A stretch of 64,000 bases of DNA from Flavobacterium sp. RSP15 (GTDB lineage Bacteria > Bacteroidota > Bacteroidia > Flavobacteriales > Flavobacteriaceae), in assembly GCF_003968755.1 (NCBI RefSeq), contig NZ_RYDL01000013.1, forward strand, positions 17,259 to 81,258, given 5' to 3'. Numbering within the stretch: position 1 is the stretch's first letter; each line of letters begins with the position of its first letter. A program made the position numbers and the translations under genes. Below are positions 19,431-29,690 of the stretch, in pieces. The notes beneath the pieces were generated by a model that saw nothing but the letters and a program-made list of their open reading frames with translations, was not told the origin of the DNA and searched no databases.

Positions 19431-22400
19431 ATGAAGTCAAACTATCTACTAATCCTTTTTCTATTTCTATCCTCGTTTGGTTTCGCCCAAGGATATGATA
19501 TTGGAGGAGTTGTTAAAGAAGCAGGTTCTGGTTTACCTATACCGGGAGTAAATGTTAAAGTCAAAAATGGAACAATAGGATCAGCAACAGATATGGATGG
19601 CCGCTTTTACTTAAAACAAGTTCCCTCTGGTGCAACACTTACTTTTTCTTATTTAGGATTTAAAAATCGAGACTTTAAAGTGGTGTCTAATAATAGCGCA
19701 CTTATTATCACATTACAAGAGGATTCCAGTACTTTGGACGAAGTTGTCGTTATTGGTTATGGAACTCAGAAAAAACGAGAAGTTACAGGCGCTGTATCTG
19801 TAGTAGACAGTAAAACTTTGGAAGCTTTGAAACCAGTTAAAATTGAGCAAGCGTTGCAGGGAACTGTTTCGGGTGTGAATGTCACTACCACTTCTGGTGC
19901 TCCGGGTGCAGCTTTGGATATTCGTATCAGGGGGATTGCAACCAATGGAGATAATAGACCTACAACAATTATTGATGGATATGTTGGTGAACTTGGATTA
20001 CTAAATCCAAATGATGTAGAGTCCATTACGGTTCTGAAAGATGCTCAGGCTGCTATTTATGGAACTATTGGTGCTAATGGAATTATCCTTATCACCACTA
20101 AATCCGGTAAAAAGAATTCAAAAGCGAGAATTAGTTACAATACGTATACCGGTTTTCAAGAAACTTCAAGAACCTTACCTGTATTGAATGCAACTGATTA
20201 TGCCTTACTGTTGAATGAAAGTTATGCAAATGGTGGGAATGCAATTCCTTTTCCTACTGTTTCCGGTTTGGGGAAAGGAACAAACTGGCAAAATGAAATT
20301 TTTAGCACTAGTGTGCCTATTATCAATCACGATATCTCTTTTTCAGGTGGTTCTGATAAAATTACTTACGCAGTAAGTGGTTCTCATCTGGATCAAGAGG
20401 GAATTATTGGCGGAAGTAAATCTGGGTTTTTACGAAATACAGCCAGAGTGTCTTTAGGAGCGGATATTACTGATAAATTAAAATTAAAAACAAACGTAAT
20501 CTATACTTATTTCAATAGAAAGTCATTGAACGAAAGAGGTTTAGGTTCTGTTTTGTTTAATGCCTTGAACACTCCAGCAACGCTAAATCCGTATGATGCA
20601 AATGGTGATTTTACAAAAGTGCCTTCTAATACTGGGTTAGGAATAGAAATTATAAATCCATTGGCACAAGTTGCAAATACCTATAATGACTATAACTTCA
20701 AGAAAGTCAACGGTAATTTTGGATTGGATTATAAAGTTTTCAAGGATTTTACGATTTCGAGTTCCATTGGTTTTAATACTTCAAACAGTGAATCTAAATC
20801 GTTTGCCAAGCAAATTGATTATGGTGGAAAAGTGTTTGATGTACCCAGAAGTTCTGTGTCTCAAAGTGCCATTAATGATAATGATTATTCCTTTGATTTA
20901 TTTGGAACCTATACTAAGAAAATAGGGGAGGACCATAATGTCGTGGCAACAGTAGGAAACACTATTTTTAAACAATTTGGAAACGGATTGTTTGCCACTG
21001 GATATGATGTCCCATATAATTCATGGGAATTTGCTGATATAAGTTTGACAAGAGGAATCGTTGAAACAGTTCCAAATAGTGCTTATAATTATGATGAAAG
21101 AAGACTATCCTATTTTGCAAGAGCGCAATATGATTATAAAGGAAAATATCTTTTTTCTGCCATGATACGTCGTGATGCTTCAACTAAATTTGGACCCGGA
21201 AATAAAGTGGGTTATTTTCCTTCGTTTACAACAGGTTGGGTAGTATCAGATGAAGGGTTTTTTGGAGAAGATAAGGTAATCAACTTCATGAAATTAAGAG
21301 GGAGTTATGGTACTTTAGGAAATGACCAAATTGGTAATAATGGATATGTTTCTCAATTAACGGGGGAAGCGACGTATGTTTTTGATGGTGCATTGGTCAA
21401 TGGTTTATCAGTAGGACAAATTCCGAACCCAAATTTAAAGTGGGAAGAAGCCAGAAAATTTGATGTTGGTTTAGACCTTAAATTGATCCAAAATAAAGTG
21501 TCTATCGTAGCCGATTATTTTATTGATACACGTGCGGACTTATTAATCACGAATATACCGGTTTCAGGAATTAATGGGACCGAAGCTCCTGGTTCAGGTT
21601 CTCCAACAATCAATGGAGGGACAGTAAGAAATTCCGGATTTGAGTTTGCTATAGATTACAAAAATAAATTCTCTGATAATTTTTCAATGAGTGTGGGGTA
21701 CAATGTTACCTTTCTTAAAAATGAAGTTTTAAGCACAAATGGAGTACCATTTTTACAAGGAGGATCCTTTGGAGTAGGTCAACAGCCACCTTCAAGAATG
21801 GAAGTTGGACTGCCAATTGGTTATTTTTACGGCTATAAAACAGATGGAATTTTTCAAAATCAAGCCGAAGTTGATGCACATCCGTCTCAATTATCTCTGG
21901 GTGCTAATGCCAGCCCTGGTGATCTTCGTTTTGTAGATGTGAACGGAGATGGAATATTGGATGCGAGTGACAGAACAAATATTGGAGACCCAATTCCAGC
22001 TGCTTCAATGGGATTCAATTTACAAATGAATTACAAAAACCTTGATTTTGCAGTCTATACATTTGCTTCTATAGAGAATGATATGGTTCGAAATTATGAA
22101 AGAAATCTTACTGATGTCAATCGTCTTAATTATGTTCTAGATCGATGGACTGGTGAGGGAAGTACTAATACGACGCCAAGAGTAACTACAAGTGCCACAG
22201 GAAATTCTACTTTTAGCAGCTATTTTGTTGAAGATGCATCCTATCTAAGAATTCAAAACATACAATTGGGTTATTCGATAAATTCTAAATATTCTGAAAA
22301 AGCAGGAATCACAAAACTACGATTATATGCAGGAGTCAATAACTTGTATACGTTTACAAAATACAAAGGTTTTGATCCAGGCGCTTCTGATGGTGCTCCA

Positions 22401-22475
22401 ATTGGCGGCGGAATTGACTATGGTTTTTATCCAATCCCAAGAACCTATTTGTTAGGTTTAAACATTAATTTTTAA
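19431..22475 (+). CDS. SusC/RagA family TonB-linked outer-membrane transporter
   Basis: The import channel of the polysaccharide utilisation locus, 1014 residues. It has a signal peptide and a carboxypeptidase-regulatory-like Ig domain at about 22-105. The SusC signature TLDEVVVIGYGTQKKREVTG marks the TonB-box/plug boundary, and a plug domain to about residue 225 is followed by a beta-barrel ending in a C-terminal aromatic (GLNINF). It forms a lidded transporter with the SusD-like lipoprotein encoded 11 bases downstream and would import oligosaccharides into the periplasm using TonB energy. The associated hydrolases suggest a beta-1,3-glucan substrate. Confidence 0.95.
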   Translation: MKSNYLLILFLFLSSFGFAQGYDIGGVVKEAGSGLPIPGVNVKVKNGTIGSATDMDGRFYLKQVPSGATLTFSYLGFKNRDFKVVSNNSALIITLQEDSSTLDEVVVIGYGTQKKREVTGAVSVVDSKTLEALKPVKIEQALQGTVSGVNVTTTSGAPGAALDIRIRGIATNGDNRPTTIIDGYVGELGLLNPNDVESITVLKDAQAAIYGTIGANGIILITTKSGKKNSKARISYNTYTGFQETSRTLPVLNATDYALLLNESYANGGNAIPFPTVSGLGKGTNWQNEIFSTSVPIINHDISFSGGSDKITYAVSGSHLDQEGIIGGSKSGFLRNTARVSLGADITDKLKLKTNVIYTYFNRKSLNERGLGSVLFNALNTPATLNPYDANGDFTKVPSNTGLGIEIINPLAQVANTYNDYNFKKVNGNFGLDYKVFKDFTISSSIGFNTSNSESKSFAKQIDYGGKVFDVPRSSVSQSAINDNDYSFDLFGTYTKKIGEDHNVVATVGNTIFKQFGNGLFATGYDVPYNSWEFADISLTRGIVETVPNSAYNYDERRLSYFARAQYDYKGKYLFSAMIRRDASTKFGPGNKVGYFPSFTTGWVVSDEGFFGEDKVINFMKLRGSYGTLGNDQIGNNGYVSQLTGEATYVFDGALVNGLSVGQIPNPNLKWEEARKFDVGLDLKLIQNKVSIVADYFIDTRADLLITNIPVSGINGTEAPGSGSPTINGGTVRNSGFEFAIDYKNKFSDNFSMSVGYNVTFLKNEVLSTNGVPFLQGGSFGVGQQPPSRMEVGLPIGYFYGYKTDGIFQNQAEVDAHPSQLSLGANASPGDLRFVDVNGDGILDASDRTNIGDPIPAASMGFNLQMNYKNLDFAVYTFASIENDMVRNYERNLTDVNRLNYVLDRWTGEGSTNTTPRVTTSATGNSTFSSYFVEDASYLRIQNIQLGYSINSKYSEKAGITKLRLYAGVNNLYTFTKYKGFDPGASDGAPIGGGIDYGFYPIPRTYLLGLNINF

Positions 22476-22486
22476 TTCCTACTAAA

Positions 22487-23965
22487 ATGAAAAAGTATCT
22501 ATTTATTACCCTTATATCGATAACAATCTTCTCAACTGTAACCATTTCCTGCAGTGATGATTTTGTGGACCGACCAATAGAATATTCGATCGATTCTGAG
22601 AACTATTTTAATTCGAAATCAGATTATGACAATGCTTTGATTGCTGCCTATGATTTGTTGCAATCCACGTATCTCAATGCAATATTAGGCGAAATAGCCT
22701 CAGACAATACCTTGGCCGGAGGCGAAAGTCAATCGGATACACCAGGATTTCAGCAAATTGATGATATGATCCATACTCCTGTCAACAGTAATCTAAAAAA
22801 CTTGTGGGACTGGATGTTTGCTGGAGTACAAAGGGCTAATTATATTTTAGAATTCAAAGATAAAACTAATTTTCAAGGGAAAAATCAAGTGATTGGTGAA
22901 GCTCGTTTTCTTAGAGCCTATTATCATTTTGAATTGGTAAAATGGTTTGGTGGAATTCCACTAAAAGGCGATGTAAGATTCAGCTCTGGAGACGAGAAAA
23001 TTATTAAACGTTCCTCTGTTGCGGAAGTTTACGCTTCTATCGAAGCAGATTTAATCTTTGCTTCTCAAAACGTATCAGCAACAGCAGCACAAAAAGGAAG
23101 AGTCACGAAAGGAGCTGCTTTAGCATTATTAGGTAAAGCATATTTGTACCAAAATAAATACCCACAAGCGGCCACAACCCTTGAAAATTTGATTGCAACT
23201 TCGTCGTATTCATTGGTTTCAGATTACAATACTATTTTTGAAAATGCAGGAGAAAATGGTTTAGAATCAGTTTTTGAAGTACAATATACGGATGTTGAAG
23301 GAGCAGGTTTTGGATGTCTCCAATGTAGTGAAGGCAATGTAGCCGTTGGTTTTAGTGGACCAAGAAATTATTCAGGTAATTTATTTACCTCAGGATTCAG
23401 TTTTAATGTTCCAACTCAAAAAGTCGTAAACGCATTTGAAGCAGGCGATAATAGAAAAGCAGTTGCGATATTAGATATCGAAGCTTGGGCTACAGCCACA
23501 GGAGCCACATTTGGAAAAGGATATGAACACACCGGTTTTTTCAACAGAAAATATATTCCAAGAAAAAGAAGTGCTAATGCACAAGGTGATTTAAACCTCA
23601 CAAATCCTAATAATTACAGAGCCATTCGCTATGCAGATGTTCTTTTGATGGCGGCCGAAGCTTACAATCGCGGAGGACTGAATGATACGAAAGCAAGAGG
23701 CTATTTGAACCAAGTTCGAAGACGAGCTTTTGGCGATTTAAATCATGATATTTCATCTTCTGGTGCTGCTTTGACTGATTTTATCTTAGCAGAAAGAAGA
23801 GTGGAATTAGTTGGTGAAGGCCACCGTTTCTTCGATTTAGTACGAACAGGTAAAGCTGCCACGGAGATTACTGGATTTAAAGTCAATAAAAATGAATTGT
23901 TTCCAATTCCTATCGAGGAAATTCAATTCGCAAATGGCAATTGGGCACAAAATCCCGGATATTAA
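22487..23965 (+). CDS. SusD/RagB family surface glycan-binding lipoprotein
   Basis: A 492-residue lipoprotein with a signal peptide ending in a lipobox (TISC, Cys22). The fold is all-helical and TPR-like. Conserved SusD features include the N-terminal DDFVDRPIEY, the IGEARFLRAYYHFELVKWFG helix and the C-terminal RRVELVGEGHRFFDLVRTG followed by LFPIPIEEI. It caps the SusC barrel on the cell surface and binds the polysaccharide. The order and close spacing with SusC are canonical. Confidence 0.95.
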   Translation: MKKYLFITLISITIFSTVTISCSDDFVDRPIEYSIDSENYFNSKSDYDNALIAAYDLLQSTYLNAILGEIASDNTLAGGESQSDTPGFQQIDDMIHTPVNSNLKNLWDWMFAGVQRANYILEFKDKTNFQGKNQVIGEARFLRAYYHFELVKWFGGIPLKGDVRFSSGDEKIIKRSSVAEVYASIEADLIFASQNVSATAAQKGRVTKGAALALLGKAYLYQNKYPQAATTLENLIATSSYSLVSDYNTIFENAGENGLESVFEVQYTDVEGAGFGCLQCSEGNVAVGFSGPRNYSGNLFTSGFSFNVPTQKVVNAFEAGDNRKAVAILDIEAWATATGATFGKGYEHTGFFNRKYIPRKRSANAQGDLNLTNPNNYRAIRYADVLLMAAEAYNRGGLNDTKARGYLNQVRRRAFGDLNHDISSSGAALTDFILAERRVELVGEGHRFFDLVRTGKAATEITGFKVNKNELFPIPIEEIQFANGNWAQNPGY

Positions 23966-23985
23966 AAACTAATATTATTTACAAT

Positions 23986-25581
23986 ATGAAAAAATTAAAA
24001 TTAATACTAAGTCTTTTTGTTCTAACGATCTTTTTGGGATGTTCAGACGAAAATAATGACGTAGATCTGGATGGTGTAAATGCGCCTTCAAATATATCTG
24101 CTCTGACGACCATTACACAAGATAATTCAGGAAATGTTACTTTTCTGCCAAAAGGGGAAGGAGTAACTCAGTTCGAAATTTATTTTGGTGATGCCACCAC
24201 AGCGCCTGCTTACGTAAATCCGGGTGGTACCTTTACCCATAAATATAAAGAGGGTAAATTTCAGGCGAAAATTGTTGGGGTAACTATAAATGGTAAAAAA
24301 ACTGAAGCGATTCAAGAAGTAACGGTTTCTTTTTTGGCACCAAGAAATTTTGAACCCACGATTACTATTGGAAGTAACCTATCAATTACTGTAACTGCAA
24401 AAGCTGAATTAGAAACGTTTTTTCAGGTTTATTTTGGAGATGTAACTAATGAAGTCCCCGTTGATTTTATGGAAGGTCAAGTGATTAAACACACATATTT
24501 GAATCCTGGAACGTATCAAGTAAAAGTAGTTGCCTTGAGCGGAGGTGCAGCAACCACACAAAAAACACAAGCCATTACTGTAACCAATTTATTTGCTGCA
24601 CCAGTTCCTACAATTCCAGCAGCGAACGTGATTTCTATGTTTAGCGATAGTTATACAAATGTTGCTGTTGACACTTGGAGAACATCTTGGTCACAGGCTA
24701 ATCTCGAAGACATTGATATTAGTGGTAACAAAACTAAAAAATACAGCGCTTTAAACTTTGTAGGTATTGAAGCAACTACAAAGCCAATTAATGCTTCGGC
24801 GATGACTTTCTTTCACACCGATATATGGTCTTCAGATTTGACAGAATTTAAAGTTAAATTGGTTGATTTTGGTGCTAATGGAGTTTTTGGTGGAGGTGAT
24901 GATAAAGAACATGAAATCACAATTTCAAATCCGGCGAAAGAAAAATGGGTGAGTTTAGATATTCCGTTAAGTAATTTCACTGGATTGACTACTCGTTCTC
25001 ACATTGCGCAATTAATTTTTGTTGGCGCACCTTCAGGAAATACTACGGTTTATGTAGATAATGTTTTCTTTTACAATCAGGTGGGCTCAATTAGTGCAGC
25101 GCCATCTCCTACTTTAGGAGCTTCTAAAGTAATTTCAATGTTCAGTGATGCGTATGCAAATGTCCCTGTTGATACCTGGAGAACTTCCTGGTCAAGTGCC
25201 ACTTTGACGGATTTGAGTATTAATGGAAATGCGACAAAAAAATACAGTGCCTTGGATTTTGTTGGTATCGAAGCAACCACAAGTCCTATTAATGCTACTG
25301 CAATGACCCATTTTCATACGGACGTTTGGTCATCAGACTTTACACAATTCAAAATAAAATTAGTCGATTTTGGTGCCAATGGAGCTTTTGGCGGGGGCGA
25401 CGACAAAGAACATGAAATAACAGTTTCATCTCCAGCAAAAGGATCTTGGGTAAGTTTAGATATTCCATTGAGTTCTTTTACAGGATTAACCACACGAGCG
25501 CACATTGCACAGCTCATTTATGTAGGTGCGCCTGCCGGAAATAACACTGTTTATGTTGACAATGTTTATTTTCATAATTAA
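23986..25581 (+). CDS. Surface glycan-binding lipoprotein with PKD-like domains and a duplicated module (SusE-position)
   Basis: A 531-residue lipoprotein starting at the ATG at 23986 (MKKLKLILSLFVLTIFLGC, lipobox Cys). Two PKD-like Ig domains lie at about residues 25-205. Two tandem 161-residue modules follow (24595-25077 and 25096-25578). The modules are 126/161 identical by hand alignment and share VDTWRTSWS, KKYSAL, FGGGDDKEHEI and TVYVDNV. They carry the features of a glycan-binding jelly-roll type common in Bacteroidota glucan loci. With no catalytic domain and its position after SusD, it is probably the SusE-like glycan-binding protein that increases avidity at the surface. The ATG at 23941 overlaps the SusD stop and is not preferred. 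Confidence 0.8.
   Translation: MKKLKLILSLFVLTIFLGCSDENNDVDLDGVNAPSNISALTTITQDNSGNVTFLPKGEGVTQFEIYFGDATTAPAYVNPGGTFTHKYKEGKFQAKIVGVTINGKKTEAIQEVTVSFLAPRNFEPTITIGSNLSITVTAKAELETFFQVYFGDVTNEVPVDFMEGQVIKHTYLNPGTYQVKVVALSGGAATTQKTQAITVTNLFAAPVPTIPAANVISMFSDSYTNVAVDTWRTSWSQANLEDIDISGNKTKKYSALNFVGIEATTKPINASAMTFFHTDIWSSDLTEFKVKLVDFGANGVFGGGDDKEHEITISNPAKEKWVSLDIPLSNFTGLTTRSHIAQLIFVGAPSGNTTVYVDNVFFYNQVGSISAAPSPTLGASKVISMFSDAYANVPVDTWRTSWSSATLTDLSINGNATKKYSALDFVGIEATTSPINATAMTHFHTDVWSSDFTQFKIKLVDFGANGAFGGGDDKEHEITVSSPAKGSWVSLDIPLSSFTGLTTRAHIAQLIYVGAPAGNNTVYVDNVYFHN
24595..25578 (+). repeat. Tandem duplication encoding two 161-residue modules
   Basis: Copy 1 is 24595-25077 and copy 2 is 25096-25578, each 483 bases, separated by an 18-base linker. 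The encoded modules have equal length without gaps and differ at about 35 of 161 residues. This is therefore an old intragenic duplication rather than a recent or assembly-derived one. Confidence 0.9.
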
Positions 25582-25672
25582 TAAAAAGATAGATAGTAGC
25601 AAGTAATTATGAGTTTAAAATGAATTGGTATACAACGAGTATCACAGTTATGTTTTTTAAAAAATAGTAAAA

Positions 25673-27316
25673 ATGAAAAAAATAGTAATAAATTTAGTAT
25701 CCGTTTTTGTCCTTCTATTGATGGTCAATTGTCAGGAGGATAATTTAGGTTTTGGAGCGTTAGATACGCCTGCGAGTCTTCAGGTTACAGCAGAGTTAGT
25801 TGGTAAAACAGCGGCTTTGCCAAACGGAAATGGTTCCGGGAAAGTAAAATTCACGAGCACGGCAGAAAATGCAATATCGTATAAATACATTTTTAGCGAT
25901 GGAACTTCTCAAAATTCGCCAAGCGGGATTCTTGAAAACACCTTTGCAACACCAGGTACAAATACATACACAGTGACCGTTATTGCTTCTGGAGCAGGAG
26001 GGATTGCGACTAATGTGACTTTAGAAGTAACTGTTTTCAGTAATTTTAAAGATGAGCAAGCGGTACAATTCTTAACAGGTGGCGCATCCAGAAAATGGTA
26101 TTGGGCACAATCCGAAGATGGCCATTTAGGTGTTGGTCCAAACGTAGCTTGGTCTGATCCTACTTTTGGAACAAAAAATTACTACCCTGATTTCTACTCT
26201 GCTAAAGCAAATGAAAAATCTGCAACGTGTTTGTACAAAAGTGTGATGACTTTTTCTATAGTTGGAGGCAATTTGAAACTTGAATTGGATAACAAGGGAC
26301 AAACGTATTATAACGGAGCTTTCAAAGGAGGCGGCGAGGATGCCTGTTATGACTTAAATACAAGCGGTCTTAAAACTGTAACGTTGAGTAAGTCAGATTC
26401 CTTTGTAACTAAAAATCCGAATAGCGCCACTCAAACAAGAGGAACTACAATGAACTTTGCAGATGGTGGTTTTATGGGCTACTTTGTCGGATCTAGTTCG
26501 TATGAAATCTTATCAATTACCGATAATCGTATGGTAGTAAGAGTGATTCAATCCGGGAATCCATTTTTGGCATGGTACCATACTTTTACTACAGCAGCTC
26601 CTGCGGCAGTTGTAACACCTACGCCAACAACAGATTATACTGTTTTGAAATTTGCTGATGAATTTAATGTTGCCGGTGCTCCGGATCCTACAAAATGGGG
26701 ATATGACCTTGGCGCTGGCGGTTGGGGTAATGGCGAAGCCCAAACGTATACAAACGGTGCTGATAATGTAATTGTTCAAAATGGAAATTTAAAAATTACA
26801 GCTAAAAAATCAGGAACAGGCTACACTTCCGCACGATTGAAAACAGAAGATAAATATGAATTTACCTATGGTAAAATTGAAGTTAGAGCGAAACTGCCAG
26901 TTGGTGGAGGAACTTGGCCTGCAATTTGGTCCCTAGGACAAGATTATAAAACTAATACTTGGCCAAAATGTGGTGAAATTGATTTCATGGAGCACAAAGG
27001 AAATGATCCAAATGTCATCCACGGAACATTACATTATCCGGGTAATTTTGGAGCAAACCCAAACACAGCTAAAACAACAATAGCAAATGCAGCTACTGAG
27101 TTCCATATTTATAAAACGATATGGAGTCCAACTTCGATACAGTTTTATGTGGATGATAAACTTTTTCATACGTTTGCCAATAGTAGTTCAGTGCCTTTCA
27201 ACAGTGATTTTTTCATGATTTTGAATGTGGCAATGGGAGGAAGTTTTGGCGGAGCCATTGATCCTGCTTTTACACAATCTTCGATGGAGATTGATTATGT
27301 AAGGATTTATCAATAA
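25673..27316 (+). CDS. GH16 endo-beta-1,3-glucanase lipoprotein (laminarinase-like)
   Basis: A 547-residue lipoprotein (Cys20 in MVNCQ). It has a PKD-like domain at about 38-125 and a middle beta-rich domain at about 130-300 that resembles glycan-binding regions of surface proteins. The C-terminal GH16 catalytic domain lies at about 315-547. The GH16 active-site signature is E435-I-D-F-M-E440 (nucleophile and acid/base). The loop motif WGNGEAQTYTNGADN and the Met-containing signature place it in the laminarinase-like branch. It probably cuts beta-1,3-glucan at the cell surface for capture by SusCD. Confidence 0.9.
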   Translation: MKKIVINLVSVFVLLLMVNCQEDNLGFGALDTPASLQVTAELVGKTAALPNGNGSGKVKFTSTAENAISYKYIFSDGTSQNSPSGILENTFATPGTNTYTVTVIASGAGGIATNVTLEVTVFSNFKDEQAVQFLTGGASRKWYWAQSEDGHLGVGPNVAWSDPTFGTKNYYPDFYSAKANEKSATCLYKSVMTFSIVGGNLKLELDNKGQTYYNGAFKGGGEDACYDLNTSGLKTVTLSKSDSFVTKNPNSATQTRGTTMNFADGGFMGYFVGSSSYEILSITDNRMVVRVIQSGNPFLAWYHTFTTAAPAAVVTPTPTTDYTVLKFADEFNVAGAPDPTKWGYDLGAGGWGNGEAQTYTNGADNVIVQNGNLKITAKKSGTGYTSARLKTEDKYEFTYGKIEVRAKLPVGGGTWPAIWSLGQDYKTNTWPKCGEIDFMEHKGNDPNVIHGTLHYPGNFGANPNTAKTTIANAATEFHIYKTIWSPTSIQFYVDDKLFHTFANSSSVPFNSDFFMILNVAMGGSFGGAIDPAFTQSSMEIDYVRIYQ

Positions 27317-27333
27317 AATACGTAATTAATATA

Positions 27334-27360
27334 AAAAGGTCGGTTTTTTACCGGCCTTTT
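27334..27360 (+). terminator. Intra-operon hairpin between GH16 and GH3 genes
   Basis: An 11-bp stem (27334-27344 with 27350-27360, one G-T pair) ending in TTTT and placed 21 bases before the GH3 start. It looks like a weak or partial terminator that could lower expression of the downstream enzymes relative to SusCD. Confidence 0.65.
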
Positions 27361-27380
27361 AATTGTAATAAAAAAGGATA

Positions 27381-29684
27381 ATGATGAGAAATAAATCCCT
27401 GTTAGCATCTTTTGCTATAACAGCTCTAATAATTGCAGGTTGCAGCACTAAAATTTTAAAATCACCGGTTTCTTATTCCAAAGAAAATATTCTGGATACA
27501 AAAGTAGATTCGGTTCTCCAGCTGATGACTTTGGAAGAAAAAGTAGGGCAACTCAATCAGTATAATGGTTTTTGGGATATCACAGGCCCCAGTCCAAAAG
27601 AAGGGCAGGCAGCCAAAAAATACGAAGACCTGAAAAAAGGGTTAGTCGGATCAATGCTAAATGTAAAAGGAGTTAAGGATGTGAAAGCGTTACAGAAAAT
27701 AGCGGTAGAACAAACCCGATTGGGAATTCCTTTGCTTTTTGGGTTTGATGTAATTCACGGCTACAAAACCATCAGCCCAATTCCGCTGGCCGAAGCAGCA
27801 AGTTGGGATTTAGAAGCAATAAAAAAGTCAGCTGCAATAGCTGCAGAAGAAGCCGCTGCAGTAGGATTGAATTGGACTTTCGCACCTATGATTGATATTT
27901 CGAGGGATGCCCGATGGGGACGTGTTATGGAAGGTGCTGGTGAAGACACTTTTTTAGGAAGTAAGATTGCCGTTGCGCGTATACAAGGTTTTCAAGGTGA
28001 AGATTTAGCCGCGACGAATACTATTTTGGCTTGTGCCAAACATTTTGCAGGATATGCTTTTGCAGAATCCGGAAGAGATTACAATACCGTTGATATAAGC
28101 GAAACGGTGTTGCAGAATACTATTTTTCCGCCTTTTAAAGCAGCGGTTGATGCAGGTGTGCGCACGTTTATGAATTCCTTTAATGAATTGAATGGGATTC
28201 CCGCAACAGGAAATGCCTATTTACAAAGAGAAGTATTAAAAAGAGATTGGAAATTTGATGGTTTTGTAGTTTCGGATTGGGGTTCTATCAACGAAATGAT
28301 TCCGCATGGATATGCCAAGGATAGTAAGCAGGCAGCTGAAATAGCCATTAATGCTGGTTCAGACATGGATATGGAATCCAGCGCGTATGTGGAGCATTTA
28401 GTTGCATTAGTTCAGGAAGGCAAAGTCAAAGTAAGTGATATTGATGATGCGGCAAGACGAATTCTAAAGGTAAAGTTCGAATTAGGTTTGTTTGATGATC
28501 CGTATAAATATTGTGATGAAAATCGAGAATTGGCAACCGTTGGAAAACAAGAATTTCAAGAAGGAGTTTTGGATATGGCCAAGAAATCAATAGTACTTTT
28601 GAAAAATGAAAAAGAAGTATTACCGCTAAAAAAGTCAGGACTAAAAATTGCATTAATTGGTGCTTTGGCAACTGATAAAACAAGTCCTTTAGGAAGTTGG
28701 AGAATTGCTGCTGACGATAATTCGGCTGTTTCAGTTCTAGAAGGATTGCAAAAGTATTCAGGAAATACGCTAACGTTTGCCAAAGGAGCTGATGTAACCG
28801 AGGGAAGAACCCAGTTTATTTGGGAAACTAAAATCAATACGACTGATAAGAGCGGATTTGCAGAAGCAATTGCGGTAGCAAAACAAGCTGATGTGGTGGT
28901 AATGGTTTTAGGAGAACACGGTTTGCAATCAGGCGAGGGAAGAAGTAGAGCTGATCTAGGTTTGCCGGGAGTCCAGCAAGAATTATTAGAGGCAGTTTAC
29001 AAGGTCAATCCTAATGTGGTTTTGGTTTTAAATAACGGTCGACCATTAGCCATTCCTTGGGCGGATGAAAATATTCCTGCAATTCTTGAAGGATGGCATT
29101 TAGGAACACAAAGCGGGCACGCCATTGCGCAGGTTTTGTATGGTGATTACAATCCAAGTGGAAAATTGCCTATGACTTTTCCCAGAAACGTAGGTCAGGT
29201 TCCTATTTATTACAATTATAAAAATACGGGAAGACCAGTAAAGAACGAGCCCGAAAGTGTATTTTGGTCGCATTATATCGATGAAAAAAATACACCATTG
29301 TATCCTTTTGGTCACGGACTCAGTTATTCTAAATTTGAATATTCCAATTTGAAATTATCATCTAATAAATTCGGTAAAAAGGGTAAAATTGAAGTTTCCG
29401 TAAATTTGAAAAATATTGGAAAAGTTGCCGGAAAAGAAGTGGTTCAATTGTATATTAGAGATTTAATAGGAAGTATTACACGTCCGGTGAAAGAGTTGAA
29501 AGGATTTGAAATGATCGAACTACAGCCTAATGAGACCAAGAAAGTGGTGTTTACAATCGATGAAAAAACAATCGAATATTTCACAGCCAATAGAAAGTGG
29601 GAAGCAGAAGCCGGAGACTTTAAAGTATTCATCGGAGGTAGTTCAGTAACAAAATTGGAAGGGGATTTTCAATATTCTAATTAA
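27381..29684 (+). CDS. GH3 family beta-glucosidase, lipoprotein
   Basis: A 767-residue exo-glucosidase. A lipobox is visible in LIIAGCSTK, so it is membrane-anchored, probably periplasmic. The GH3 N-terminal barrel contains the catalytic nucleophile Asp299 in GFVVSDWGS and the substrate-binding KHFAGY. The alpha/beta sandwich has GEHGLQSGEGRSRADL, and the C-terminal fibronectin-type III domain ends at the stop. It should release glucose from beta-1,3 or beta-1,6 glucan oligosaccharides delivered by SusCD. Two adjacent ATGs (27381 and 27384) are possible starts; the difference is one residue. Confidence 0.93.
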   Translation: MMRNKSLLASFAITALIIAGCSTKILKSPVSYSKENILDTKVDSVLQLMTLEEKVGQLNQYNGFWDITGPSPKEGQAAKKYEDLKKGLVGSMLNVKGVKDVKALQKIAVEQTRLGIPLLFGFDVIHGYKTISPIPLAEAASWDLEAIKKSAAIAAEEAAAVGLNWTFAPMIDISRDARWGRVMEGAGEDTFLGSKIAVARIQGFQGEDLAATNTILACAKHFAGYAFAESGRDYNTVDISETVLQNTIFPPFKAAVDAGVRTFMNSFNELNGIPATGNAYLQREVLKRDWKFDGFVVSDWGSINEMIPHGYAKDSKQAAEIAINAGSDMDMESSAYVEHLVALVQEGKVKVSDIDDAARRILKVKFELGLFDDPYKYCDENRELATVGKQEFQEGVLDMAKKSIVLLKNEKEVLPLKKSGLKIALIGALATDKTSPLGSWRIAADDNSAVSVLEGLQKYSGNTLTFAKGADVTEGRTQFIWETKINTTDKSGFAEAIAVAKQADVVVMVLGEHGLQSGEGRSRADLGLPGVQQELLEAVYKVNPNVVLVLNNGRPLAIPWADENIPAILEGWHLGTQSGHAIAQVLYGDYNPSGKLPMTFPRNVGQVPIYYNYKNTGRPVKNEPESVFWSHYIDEKNTPLYPFGHGLSYSKFEYSNLKLSSNKFGKKGKIEVSVNLKNIGKVAGKEVVQLYIRDLIGSITRPVKELKGFEMIELQPNETKKVVFTIDEKTIEYFTANRKWEAEAGDFKVFIGGSSVTKLEGDFQYSN

Positions 29685-29690
29685 AATATA

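Noticed and set aside
24595..25578. Assembly-derived duplication
   Set aside because: The copies differ at about 35 of 161 residues and in many silent positions, so they are genuinely diverged.
28556..28837. Antisense open frames inside the GH3 gene
   Set aside because: They lie within a well-supported gene on the other strand and show no family features or promoter.
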